From an uncultured Leuconostoc sp. (lineage in GTDB: Bacteria; Bacillota; Bacilli; Lactobacillales; Lactobacillaceae): DNA of 8,549 nucleotides. The stretch is taken from assembly GCA_900554745.1 (NCBI GenBank), contig USIU01000040.1, positions 1 to 8,549 on the forward strand, given 5' to 3'. The translations under genes were made by a program, and so were the position numbers. Shown piece after piece: positions 1-7,376 of this stretch. The notes below the pieces were generated by a model. It saw nothing but the letters and a program-made list of their open reading frames with translations. It was not told where the DNA came from and searched no databases. Position 1 is the first letter of the stretch; every line of letters starts with the position of its first letter.

Positions 1-750
1 CACAAACTCTAATAGTTTGGCTATATGGGCCACATCCACGCGCATCGGCCGAATGGTTTTTGAAAAGATAATTGCATGTTCGTTGAAATAAGCATACGGT
101 GAATATTGGAAAAACCAGGGTTCCCCGCCTAAAGTCAGTGACACCACGCGATGATTGGCGCGCGCCGGATAATCCAGCCGGCCCCAGTAGCCCTCATTAT
201 CATGTGATAATTGTGAGACTGGATAGTTGACAGGCTTATTTTTTGTGGCTTGGAGCGCCGCAGCAATCATTTTGGGGTCTTTTTCTGGTTTTGATAAATT
301 AATCGTGATTTGTAACGCCCCGTATTTTGTTGCCACCGGAAACGAGATGTTTTGACCAATTTCACGTGTCTTAATGTAATTACTGCGGCATGAGAGATCA
401 AATAAATAAGCCGTGGCTGCACTCGGTGCGTGGGCATATTTTTCCCAGAAAATGCGGTTTACCTCTGAAGGCCGTGGCACAAAAAGTGCCATCAATTGCG
501 CACCGACCATATCCGCATTCATCTCCCGACGCGTTAATGTCCCGTTCGTATCTGCGACGCGAACTAACGCATCTAACAAGGTTAATGTGTCCGCATCTTC
601 CCAAGGCGTCAACGTCGTTGGTACGTGATAATCGGCTTCCCCAAGCCACCCTAGAACCTGATTAATTAAGTAAGTCTCATCTAATGCTGTATAGTCTGTG
701 GCGGCAATGACCCGCTGGACAAAAACCGTGATTAAGCCATTCTGATTCAT
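1..750 (-). CDS. galT: UDP-glucose--hexose-1-phosphate uridylyltransferase, N-terminal half (cut by window edge)
   Basis: The reading frame opens at ATG 750 and stays open for exactly 250 codons to base 1, where the window ends. The start reads MNQNGLITVFVQRVIAATDY, and later segments include RREMNADMVGAQLMALF, LSCRSNYIKTR and FQYSPYAYFNEHAIIF. These match the Firmicutes type of galactose-1-phosphate uridylyltransferase, which is about 490 residues long and distinct from the shorter E. coli type. The enzyme exchanges UDP between UDP-glucose and galactose-1-phosphate in the cytoplasm (Leloir pathway). The catalytic histidine motif of this family lies beyond residue 250 and cannot be checked here. 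The start follows the galK stop by 9 bases, with a ribosome binding site overlapping that stop, so it is the last visible gene of the aga-galK-galT operon. There is no sign of damage in the visible half. The family call is secure; completeness is unknown. Confidence 0.93.
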   Translation of the reverse strand, partial: MNQNGLITVFVQRVIAATDYTALDETYLINQVLGWLGEADYHVPTTLTPWEDADTLTLLDALVRVADTNGTLTRREMNADMVGAQLMALFVPRPSEVNRIFWEKYAHAPSAATAYLFDLSCRSNYIKTREIGQNISFPVATKYGALQITINLSKPEKDPKMIAAALQATKNKPVNYPVSQLSHDNEGYWGRLDYPARANHRVVSLTLGGEPWFFQYSPYAYFNEHAIIFSKTIRPMRVDVAHIAKLLEFV

Positions 751-754
751 CGTG

Positions 755-762
755 TCACCTCA
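755..762 (-). promoter_or_regulatory. galT ribosome binding site overlapping the galK stop codon
   Basis: On the minus strand TGAGGTGA contains both the galK stop TGA (762-760) and a Shine-Dalgarno-like GAGGTGA, four bases before the galT ATG. This arrangement suggests translational coupling, with ribosomes finishing galK positioned to start galT. The coupling is inferred from spacing only. Confidence 0.75.
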
Positions 763-1938
763 AATTTTGCCAACCCAATGTGCACCAGTGCCAATGTTTG
801 CGGCATAAAATGATGGCGCATAGCCAACGACAGCCTCATAACGTTCGCCAACTGTTTTTTCCAGTGTTGCCACCGCATCGCGCTGCACTAAGGCAATGGC
901 ACACCCACCAAACCCGGCACCCGTCATCCGTGCGCCTAAGACACCTGGTACCTGTTGGGCCGTTTCGGCTAAGGTGTCCAGTTCAAGCCCCGTCACTTCA
1001 TAGTCGTCTTTAAGGGACTGGTGCGAGGCGTTCATCAGTTGACCGAAACCAACTAAATCATTGGCTTGTAACGCTTTAACCGCTTCTTGCGTGCGTTCAT
1101 TTTCATACACAGCGTGCCGCGCCCGACGGCGAACCGTCTCATCCGTAATCAACGCGGCATGTTGATCAAAGGTTTGGCGATCGAGCTGACCCAAGAATTG
1201 GATATTGAGCTGTTGTTGCAAATCAACCACCGCCGCCTGGGTCTCGCGCACACGCTCATTATATTTGGAATCTGCTAGCTCACGCCGCTTATTCGTATTC
1301 ATAATGACAATCACATGATCCCCTAAGTGTGTTGGGATCATCTCATAAATCATCGTGTTCGTATCTAAATAAATCGCATGATCCGCCTCGCCAAACCCAA
1401 TCGCAAACTGATCCATAATGCCTGTATTCACGCCAACAAAATCATTTTCAGCGCGTTGGCCACTCGCTACCAGTTGTAATCTAGGCACCTTTAAGTCATA
1501 TAACTTTTTGGCGACCACCCCAATCAACAGTTCTAAGGATGACGAGGATGACAGGCCTGACCCATTGGGAATATTCCCAGAAATCACTAGTTCAAATCCC
1601 GTTTCAAACCGATTGCCATACCCCCGGAGTGCCTGCAACACGCCTTTGACAAAGTTCCCCCATGACCCATGCGGCAACTTACTTTCATCATCAATGTCAA
1701 ATGTAATGACACCAACTTCTGGCATATTTGTTGAATACAATTTGACCAATTTATCAGTACGCTTACCGGCGACACCATAAGTTCCTAGCGTAATCGCTGC
1801 TGGAAACACGTGGCCACCATTATAATCCGTATGTTCCCCAATTAAGTTAATCCGACCGGGTGAAAAAAATTTGTCGGTCGGTTGGGTATGAAATTGTGCA
1901 ACGTATTGTGCAGTTAGGTCATCATAAATTGTTGTCAT
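760..1938 (-). CDS. galK: galactokinase
   Basis: Cytoplasmic GHMP-family kinase of 392 residues, the normal length, that phosphorylates alpha-D-galactose with ATP to galactose-1-phosphate, the first committed Leloir step. All three family motifs are visible: SPGRINLIGEHTDYNGG (residues 26-42) with sugar-binding E35, H36 and D38; the ATP loop NGSGLSSSSSLE (125-136); and MTGAGFGGC (338-346). The catalytic pair is R29 and D176 (in NTGIMDQFAI), the same spacing as R36 and D183 of the Lactococcus lactis enzyme. The start is supported by AAAGGA at 1947-1952, 8 bases before the ATG. It lies 48 bases after the alpha-galactosidase stop, with no terminator between them, and 9 bases before galT, so it should be cotranscribed with both. 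It would use the galactose released by the upstream enzyme. Nothing is missing or unusual. Confidence 0.97.
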   Translation of the reverse strand: MTTIYDDLTAQYVAQFHTQPTDKFFSPGRINLIGEHTDYNGGHVFPAAITLGTYGVAGKRTDKLVKLYSTNMPEVGVITFDIDDESKLPHGSWGNFVKGVLQALRGYGNRFETGFELVISGNIPNGSGLSSSSSLELLIGVVAKKLYDLKVPRLQLVASGQRAENDFVGVNTGIMDQFAIGFGEADHAIYLDTNTMIYEMIPTHLGDHVIVIMNTNKRRELADSKYNERVRETQAAVVDLQQQLNIQFLGQLDRQTFDQHAALITDETVRRRARHAVYENERTQEAVKALQANDLVGFGQLMNASHQSLKDDYEVTGLELDTLAETAQQVPGVLGARMTGAGFGGCAIALVQRDAVATLEKTVGERYEAVVGYAPSFYAANIGTGAHWVGKI

Positions 1939-1986
1939 TTGTTTTTTCCTTTCATCCGTTCCTAACAGTCATGCGTCAGGCCACAT

Positions 1987-4203
1987 TTAAATCTGCTTAA
2001 AATAGCGCACGCGTGAGGTGAAGTCAGCTTGGTGCAACGGCATATTATAGAAGCCAACGGCCATTAGTTCATCGCCACCAAACACTTCCCCGGTAGCCGG
2101 TTCAATGTATGTTTTATCCGGTGCCAAATGGCTCAGTTTGGTGACATGCAGTGGTGGTTGCCCTTCTGATAACACACGATACTGAAATAAGAGTGTTTCT
2201 GTTTTATCCGCACTGACAAATTGCCAGGCAACATCGTTTCCTTCAAATGGCGATTGTAACCGATAGAAATCGCCATACTGAATTAACGCACGATGTGCTT
2301 TGTAAAAATCAACTTGTTCACGTATCTGAATTTTTTCGGCAGCTGAAAGTTGACTCAGATCCAATTCATAGCCAAACACACCGGCCATCGCGACATCCCC
2401 ACGCATGGTCAAACTACTTTGCCGGCCCGTTTGATGGTTTGGCGAAGCTGACACGTGCGCGGTCATACTTGAAATGGGATAACTCAAAGAGGTGCCATCT
2501 TGGATTTTTAACCGATCGACCGGATCGGTATTGTCTGATGTCCATGATTGGGGAAAATAATACAGCATCCCCGCATCAAAGCGTCCGCCACCACCCGAAC
2601 ACCCTTCAAAGAGAATGTCGGGATAGGCCGAGGTCAACCGTTCGGCTAATTGATAAACACCGAGTTGGTAACGATGCGCCACTTCCCCCTGTCGCTCGGC
2701 TGGTAAGGCCGGCGAGTACAGTTCCGTCAGATGGCGATTCATATCCCATTTAATATAGTCAATTGGCACAGTATCTAAAATCGCAGCAATTTGCTCGTAG
2801 ATCGTATCCACCACTTCTTGGCGCGAAAAATCCAACACATACTGATCACGACTCGGGGTCATAGCACGATTGGGGATGTGAATGGCATACTCTGGATGGG
2901 CTTGATACAGCTGTGAGTCCTTGGAGATCATTTCTGGCTCCAACCAAAGTCCAAATTGCACCCCTTGATCATGCACCCGCTGAGCAATCCCGGCTAAGCC
3001 ACCGCCCGACTTTAATTTGTCCGTATATTCATACCAATCGCCCAAAGAACTGGTATCCGCATCACGATGCCCAAACCAACCATCATCTAACACAAACATT
3101 TCAATGCCTAACGGGGCTGCTTGGGTCACAATGTGATTGATTTTTTCTGCATCAAAGTTGAAATACGTCGCTTCCCAATTATTAATGACAATGGGTCGTG
3201 GCGTATATTGGAAACGTCCCCGCGCGACACGCTCTCGTAATAAATGATGGTAAGCTTGCGACATGCCGTTCAAGCCAGCTTCTGAATAGACGAGCAAGGC
3301 TTCGGGGGCTTGGAAGGTTTCCTCTGGTAATAATTGCCAACCAAAGCCTTGTTCATTAATCCCCGCCAAAACACGGACCTGATCCACATAATCTTTTTCC
3401 AGTGTGAATTGATGATTACCGGAATACACCAGCTGCACGCCAATTGCTGTCCCCGTATCTTCTGTTGTGTCTGGGTTAACGAGTGCCACGAACGGATTCA
3501 TATGGTGTGAGCTGGCGCCACGATGACTGGCAAACGTTGTCAGGCCATGATTCAAACGTTGACGCTCAACCTGACGTTCGCGCAAATGCGCGCCAGGCAG
3601 GGCAATGACTTCGAGTTGATTATCAATCACATCTAGCTGCACAGACACCAATTTTTCCACTTGCAATTTTTGAGTCCCGCGGTTAATCAACTTTGCCGTT
3701 CGGGCAATAACAGGTCGATCAGCAAAGATCGTATAAAACAACGTCAATTCAGTATCCAAAGTGGCATCGACTAAGCGCACAATCAGTGTCTTAGCCTCTT
3801 CAGGTGCTAGCACGTAAGACTGTGGTAATCCCTCTAAGTTGGGCTTACCGGCTTGGATCTCATAATCCACATAACGAAAATCTGTTGCTTGTGCGCCATT
3901 TTCAGCACGTATCATGACCGCTGGTTGGCGAAAATCCCCGGTATCAAATCCTGCAAATTCCTGCCGTAACGTATCTTTTGAATAACCACGATCGACTTGT
4001 CCAGGGCTCCCCGCAAGGTTTGGTGAAAAACCACGGTCAATTCTTGGGTAGCGGCGTTGGCCATGATAGGTGGTAATTTGCCGACCAAAGTAAAGATGAC
4101 TTAAAATATCACCGGTCTCAACTTGGAACAGATATGAAATTTGATCATTTTTTAGATGGAACACCTGATTTTTGGCGTCAAAAAAAATGCTTGCATTAGC
4201 CAT
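1987..4203 (-). CDS. aga: alpha-galactosidase, glycoside hydrolase family 36
   Basis: A 738-residue cytoplasmic enzyme (no signal peptide) that hydrolyses terminal alpha-1,6-galactose from melibiose, raffinose and related sugars. The length is typical of GH36. The order is an N-terminal beta-sandwich (about 1-340), a TIM barrel (about 345-640) and a C-terminal beta domain. The nucleophile is D487 in YIKWDMNR and the acid/base is D557 in SWTSDNTDP. They are 70 residues apart, the spacing known for GH36 (D478/D548 in the Geobacillus AgaA enzyme). LDDGWFGHR and the glycine-rich loop CSGGGGRFD (535-543) are also family marks. I chose ATG 4203 because GGAGG (4210-4214) sits 6 bases upstream. The longer ATG at 4251 lies inside the predicted promoter, upstream of the expected transcript start, and lacks a binding site. 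It has its own promoter after the repressor gene and leads the aga-galK-galT unit. Homologues are also named melA, rafA or galA. Confidence 0.96.
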   Translation of the reverse strand: MANASIFFDAKNQVFHLKNDQISYLFQVETGDILSHLYFGRQITTYHGQRRYPRIDRGFSPNLAGSPGQVDRGYSKDTLRQEFAGFDTGDFRQPAVMIRAENGAQATDFRYVDYEIQAGKPNLEGLPQSYVLAPEEAKTLIVRLVDATLDTELTLFYTIFADRPVIARTAKLINRGTQKLQVEKLVSVQLDVIDNQLEVIALPGAHLRERQVERQRLNHGLTTFASHRGASSHHMNPFVALVNPDTTEDTGTAIGVQLVYSGNHQFTLEKDYVDQVRVLAGINEQGFGWQLLPEETFQAPEALLVYSEAGLNGMSQAYHHLLRERVARGRFQYTPRPIVINNWEATYFNFDAEKINHIVTQAAPLGIEMFVLDDGWFGHRDADTSSLGDWYEYTDKLKSGGGLAGIAQRVHDQGVQFGLWLEPEMISKDSQLYQAHPEYAIHIPNRAMTPSRDQYVLDFSRQEVVDTIYEQIAAILDTVPIDYIKWDMNRHLTELYSPALPAERQGEVAHRYQLGVYQLAERLTSAYPDILFEGCSGGGGRFDAGMLYYFPQSWTSDNTDPVDRLKIQDGTSLSYPISSMTAHVSASPNHQTGRQSSLTMRGDVAMAGVFGYELDLSQLSAAEKIQIREQVDFYKAHRALIQYGDFYRLQSPFEGNDVAWQFVSADKTETLLFQYRVLSEGQPPLHVTKLSHLAPDKTYIEPATGEVFGGDELMAVGFYNMPLHQADFTSRVRYFKQI

Positions 4204-4221
4204 TGTCTTCCTCCAGGAAAC

Positions 4222-4232
4222 ATTTACTAAAT
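4222..4232. promoter_or_regulatory. predicted repressor operator, downstream copy at the aga promoter
   Basis: ATTTACTAAAT is an 11-base palindrome about one central base (4227). It is a shortened version of the 13-base operator at 4253-4265 and is centred 32 bases from it, about three helical turns. It would lie near +9 of the aga transcript. The assignment to the neighbouring LacI-family protein is inferred from repetition and position. Confidence 0.6.
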
Positions 4233-4241
4233 TACAAACAT

Positions 4242-4270
4242 ATCGTAGCATTATTTTACTAAAATGTAAA
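4242..4270 (-). promoter_or_regulatory. promoter of the aga-galK-galT operon
   Basis: Minus strand: -35 TTTACA (4270-4265), a 17-base spacer and -10 TACGAT (4247-4242), preceded by TG plus one base (4250-4248), an extended -10. The expected transcript start is near 4235, 30 bases before the aga ATG. A CRE covers the -35 and a predicted operator fills the spacer, so both controls would block polymerase directly. Transcription from the repressor gene may also read through, since no terminator is visible between the two genes. Confidence 0.72.
4253..4265. promoter_or_regulatory. predicted repressor operator in the aga promoter spacer
   Basis: ATTTTACTAAAAT is a perfect palindrome about one central base. 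It is identical, base for base and in the same orientation, to 5369-5381 in the divergent promoter region. It lies between the -35 and -10 of the aga promoter, the classic place for steric repression. The likely ligand is the LacI/GalR-type protein encoded immediately upstream. Confidence 0.7.
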
Positions 4271-4278
4271 CGCTTACT
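4264..4278. promoter_or_regulatory. catabolite-responsive element (CcpA site) over the aga -35
   Basis: ATGTAAACGCTTACT matches the Gram-positive CRE consensus WTGNAANCGNWNNCW at every fixed position. It covers the -35 hexamer of the aga promoter and also overlaps the last codon, stop included, of the repressor gene (4274-4276), so coding and regulatory sequence share these bases. Binding of CcpA with HPr-Ser-P would repress the alpha-galactosidase operon on preferred sugars. Confidence 0.8.
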
Positions 4279-5290
4279 TTTCTGTTGCCGTGAGCGTTTC
4301 GCGATAAACTAACCGACTAGGAATCGTCGTCCAAATCGCCCAGTCGCGTTTATTTTTGGCCAATTCATAGGCTTGTTCAAGCGCTTGTTGTCCTAATACT
4401 TCTGGTCGCAAATCAACCGTGGTTAAAGCCGGCACCAGATAAGCTGCCAACTCTAAATTATCAAAACTGACCAAACCAATGTCTTTTCCTGGCTCCAGAC
4501 CACGCAATTTCAACGCATTCATTGCGCCAATCGCAATGGGATCAGAGGCCACTAGCAACGCATCAAGCTCAGGGTCAGCATCTAGTAGTGCCATTGCGCC
4601 TTGACTCCCCGTTTCAACATGCCAAGCACCCGTATAACTATGCGGCGTTAGCTGATGAGCGGTCATCCATTGTTGATACGCGGTTTCTCGCACATCGGCC
4701 GCTACGCCCTGCGTCGTCCCATCCAATTCAAACAAGTCATTTATCCCACCGATAAAGCCGATGCGCCGACGCCCCGCGGCATAAAAATCTGCCAAAATTT
4801 TCGCTGTCATCTTGGCCATTTCGGGTTCAACCACATCGATATCATCATAATGGGCCTTGCTATCAACTAACACAAGTCGGGGATTCATTTGTTTAATGGT
4901 AAAAATTGCTTGTTGCGACACATCCCCCAAAATAATAACCGCATCATATGCTGCAATGGCTTGTTGGTCAATCCCTTGGCTAATCCGAATCACATCATCA
5001 ATCACGATCCCCAGCTGTCGCGCATGCTTTTCAATACTGAGATAAATTTGCCGCCAGTAAGCATCCGTTGCTTCACGCGCTTCAGAAAAAACCGTAATCA
5101 CTGCAATATGACACGTTTTCTTTACCGGCACGGCTTTACTGCGTTTAATGTACTTTAACTTGTGCGCCGTTTCTAGCACTGCTTGTCGTGTTGCTGAAGA
5201 GACGGATAAGGTCGTATCTTCGTTTAAAATTCGCGACACCGTGCTGGACGAAACACCAGCCATTTCCGCAATTTGTTTTATCGTTACCAT
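4274..5290 (-). CDS. LacI/GalR-family transcriptional repressor of the alpha-galactoside/galactose genes
   Basis: A 338-residue cytoplasmic DNA-binding protein. The helix-turn-helix is at the N-terminus (TIKQIAEMAGVSSSTVSRILN, about 3-23), followed by a periplasmic-binding-protein-like sugar domain from about residue 60, with RRRIGFIGG, DALLVASDPIAIGAMNAL and IGLVSFDNLELA as family marks. The segment between them (IKRSKAVPVKK after LKY) is about two residues shorter than in PurR and contains a proline. It lacks the hinge helix and hinge leucine that LacI and PurR insert at a central CG step. The start has GTGGAGAA (5296-5303) just upstream. It is divergent from the permease and upstream of aga-galK-galT, and palindromes flank it on both sides, so autoregulation and local control are likely. 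It resembles GalR/RafR of lactic acid bacteria; the inducer (galactose, melibiose or another sugar) cannot be told from sequence. Confidence 0.9.
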   Translation of the reverse strand: MVTIKQIAEMAGVSSSTVSRILNEDTTLSVSSATRQAVLETAHKLKYIKRSKAVPVKKTCHIAVITVFSEAREATDAYWRQIYLSIEKHARQLGIVIDDVIRISQGIDQQAIAAYDAVIILGDVSQQAIFTIKQMNPRLVLVDSKAHYDDIDVVEPEMAKMTAKILADFYAAGRRRIGFIGGINDLFELDGTTQGVAADVRETAYQQWMTAHQLTPHSYTGAWHVETGSQGAMALLDADPELDALLVASDPIAIGAMNALKLRGLEPGKDIGLVSFDNLELAAYLVPALTTVDLRPEVLGQQALEQAYELAKNKRDWAIWTTIPSRLVYRETLTATEK

Positions 5291-5295
5291 CTATG

Positions 5296-5360
5296 TTCTC
5301 CACTATGTGCATCTACGCACGAAAATATCGTTATCTCCTATTCTACTACAAAAAATTATA
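5296..5360 (-). promoter_or_regulatory. promoter and leader of the repressor gene
   Basis: A perfect minus-strand -10, TATAAT, lies at 5360-5355. No good -35 is found at the right spacing: the expected place (about 5377-5384) is occupied by the A/T-rich operator palindromes. The transcript would start near 5348 and include the ribosome binding site GTGGAGAA (5303-5296). The operators centred at 5375 and 5386 would sit at about -27 and -38, consistent with self-repression. Confidence 0.55.
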
Positions 5361-5368
5361 ACGGCTAT

Positions 5369-5392
5369 ATTTTACTAAAATTTTAGTAAAAC
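5369..5392. promoter_or_regulatory. tandem repressor operators in the divergent control region
   Basis: Two copies of the operator lie back to back: ATTTTACTAAAAT (centre 5375) and its inverse-oriented partner ATTTTAGTAAAAC (centre 5386). Together 5370-5391 forms a perfect 22-base palindrome with an AATT centre. Each half is also a palindrome about its own middle base, so this may be two full sites one helical turn (11 bp) apart or one long site. It ends 3 bases before the permease -35 and covers the -35 region of the repressor promoter. Confidence 0.75.
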
Positions 5393-5394
5393 TA

Positions 5395-5423
5395 TTGTCT
5401 TTTGTTTTGGAAGCGCTTACAAT
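5395..5423 (+). promoter_or_regulatory. promoter of the permease gene
   Basis: -35 TTGTCT (5395-5400), a 17-base spacer and -10 TACAAT (5418-5423). Transcription should start near 5430, leaving a 30-base leader with AAAGGAGAA (5445-5453) as ribosome binding site. The CRE overlaps the spacer and -10, and the tandem operators abut the -35 from upstream. Confidence 0.78.
5407..5421. promoter_or_regulatory. catabolite-responsive element (CcpA site) over the permease -10
   Basis: TTGGAAGCGCTTACA fits the CRE consensus at all fixed positions. Its core AAGCGCTT is a perfect palindrome, and the site also fits when read from the other strand. It covers most of the spacer and the first four bases of the -10, so CcpA binding would exclude polymerase and give glucose repression of sugar uptake. 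Confidence 0.85.
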
Positions 5424-5459
5424 ATTTGTGTTAGCTGATATTGAAAAGGAGAACGAACT

Positions 5460-7373
5460 ATGCCTTCTAACAAACATACGACGTCATCCCGTCTCGCCTA
5501 TGCCTTCGGTGCATTTGGGAACGACGTTTTCTTTGCAACGTTATCGACGTACTTTATCATGTTCGTCACCACACACTTATTCAACAGCGGCAACGCTGCC
5601 GAAAATGATCGTATGATTAGTTACATCACCCTGATTATTTTCCTCCTGCGTTTCGTCGAACTCATTATTGATCCCTTTATTGGGAATGCGATTGATAACA
5701 CCGTTACCCGATGGGGAAAATTCAAACCTTGGGTTGTCGTTGGTGGCACCATCGGTTCGATTGCCCTCATCATTTTGTTTACCAATATGGGCGGCATTAA
5801 CAAGAGTAACCCGATTTTGTACCTCTTACTCTTTGGTTTCGTGTATATCACGATGGATGTCTTCTACTCATTTAAAGATATCGGTTTTTGGTCCATGATT
5901 CCTGCCCTCACCCTTGATTCACGTGAGCGTGAAAAGACCGCGACCTTGGCCCGAATTGGTTCAACCATCGGTGCTAACTTAGTCGGGGTTGTCGTGATGC
6001 CGCTAGTGCTATTCTTTTCGATGAAAAGTAATGGTGGTACGGGGGATTCCAGAGGCTGGTTCTGGTTTGCCGTGATTATCGCTACTGTTGCTTGGATCAG
6101 TTCAATTGTGGTCGGTTTCGGAACCAAAGAAATTGATTCAACTTTACGTAAGAACAAAGAACGCACAACCTTCAAACAAGTCTTTCACATCTTGACGCAC
6201 AATGACCAATTGATGTGGATTGCCCTAGCGTATGGCCTATACACGACTGGCATGACACTGGTTAACTCTTTGGAGCTGTATTACTTTACCTTTATTCTTG
6301 GTAACTCCAGTGCCTTCTCAATCCTTGCTGGCTTAAATATTGTAACCGGCTTGGTCGCTGTGGCGTTGTTCCCAACACTATCGGATAAGCTCAACCGCCG
6401 GAAGTTATTCTTCTGGTGTATTGCCATCATGTTAGCTGGTATTGTGCTCTTTACTTTTGCTGGTAGTTCGCTGGTATTGGTCTTGGTTGCTGCGGAACTC
6501 TTTGCCTTGCCACAACCACTCATTTTCTTAGTCGTTTTGATGATTATTTCTGATTCTGTGGAGTACGGCCAATTAAAACTCAATCATCGTGATGAATCTT
6601 TGACCCTGTCGGTACGCCCTTTACTCGATAAATTAGCCGGGGCCATTTCTAACGGGGCGGTTGGTTTAACTGCGGTTGCTGCCGGTATGACAACTGGCGC
6701 CACCGCCAGCTCGATTACGCCTTCTGGTCAATTCACATTTAAAATCATTATGTTTGGCCTACCCTTCGTGATTATTTCTCTGGGAACTTTTGTCTTCTAT
6801 CGTCGGGTCACTCTGACTGAAGCCAAGCACGCTGAAATCGTTGATCAACTTGAAAAGACTTGGGGTCAAAAATTTGAATTAAGTCGCTCGGATTTGACAG
6901 ATTTGGACCAACCTCACACCCAATACTATGCCCCAATCGCTGGTACCTTAGAACCTTTATCAACCGTTGCCGATCCAGCCTTTGCTTCAGGTTCACTTGG
7001 TGAAGGTTTTGCCATCAAACCAACTGATGGCCGCGTCTACGCCCCATTTGACGGTGTTATCCGCTCGACTTTTTCAACCCGTCATGCCGTCGGTATTGAA
7101 TCTGATTCCGGCGTTGTCACATTGATCCATATCGGCATTAATACCGTTTCAATGCAAGGGACGGGTTTCGTCACTTACTTTGATAAGGGACAACGAGTCA
7201 AGCGAGGCGATTTGCTCATTGAATTCTGGGATAAAGCCATTCAAGACGCCCAATTAGATGATACCGTTATGGTCACCATCACCAATGCCAAAGCACTACC
7301 ACACTTAACCTTTAAAAAACCTTTCGGATCACAGGTAACCAAAGATGATATTCTATTAGAATTTGATGCTTAA
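5460..7373 (+). CDS. LacS/RafP-type galactoside permease: GPH transporter with C-terminal EIIA domain
   Basis: A 637-residue membrane protein of the glycoside-pentoside-hexuronide family, with about 12 hydrophobic segments over residues 15-460, a linker, and a cytoplasmic EIIA(Glc)-like domain (about 489-637). The family signature DPFIGNAIDN...RWGKFKPW is near residues 70-95. The functional triad of Streptococcus thermophilus LacS is present at identical numbers: K373, H376 and E379 in KLNHRDE. In the EIIA domain H557 (TLIHIGINTV) corresponds to the phosphorylated H552 of LacS, and H542 to H537, with the same 15-residue spacing. HPr-His-P could therefore tune transport. It should carry out proton symport or galactoside/galactose exchange. 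The neighbouring alpha-galactosidase, and the lack of a beta-galactosidase here, favour melibiose or raffinose over lactose, but these permeases are often broad. The start has a strong ribosome binding site. It is transcribed alone, divergent from the repressor. Confidence 0.94.
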   Translation: MPSNKHTTSSRLAYAFGAFGNDVFFATLSTYFIMFVTTHLFNSGNAAENDRMISYITLIIFLLRFVELIIDPFIGNAIDNTVTRWGKFKPWVVVGGTIGSIALIILFTNMGGINKSNPILYLLLFGFVYITMDVFYSFKDIGFWSMIPALTLDSREREKTATLARIGSTIGANLVGVVVMPLVLFFSMKSNGGTGDSRGWFWFAVIIATVAWISSIVVGFGTKEIDSTLRKNKERTTFKQVFHILTHNDQLMWIALAYGLYTTGMTLVNSLELYYFTFILGNSSAFSILAGLNIVTGLVAVALFPTLSDKLNRRKLFFWCIAIMLAGIVLFTFAGSSLVLVLVAAELFALPQPLIFLVVLMIISDSVEYGQLKLNHRDESLTLSVRPLLDKLAGAISNGAVGLTAVAAGMTTGATASSITPSGQFTFKIIMFGLPFVIISLGTFVFYRRVTLTEAKHAEIVDQLEKTWGQKFELSRSDLTDLDQPHTQYYAPIAGTLEPLSTVADPAFASGSLGEGFAIKPTDGRVYAPFDGVIRSTFSTRHAVGIESDSGVVTLIHIGINTVSMQGTGFVTYFDKGQRVKRGDLLIEFWDKAIQDAQLDDTVMVTITNAKALPHLTFKKPFGSQVTKDDILLEFDA

Positions 7374-7376
7374 CCA

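Noticed and set aside
398..649. Open frames on either strand between 390 and 665.
   Set aside because: They overlap the convincing galT frame, which stays open from 750 to the window edge and matches its family throughout.
2247..2753. 168-codon open frame on the plus strand.
   Set aside because: It lies wholly antisense to the catalytic domain of the alpha-galactosidase, resembles no family I know and has no ribosome binding site that I can support; it is a shadow of the real gene.
4204..4251. A 16-residue N-terminal extension of the alpha-galactosidase from ATG 4251.
   Set aside because: That ATG overlaps the extended -10 and precedes the expected transcript start, and it has no binding site, whereas ATG 4203 has GGAGG six bases upstream.
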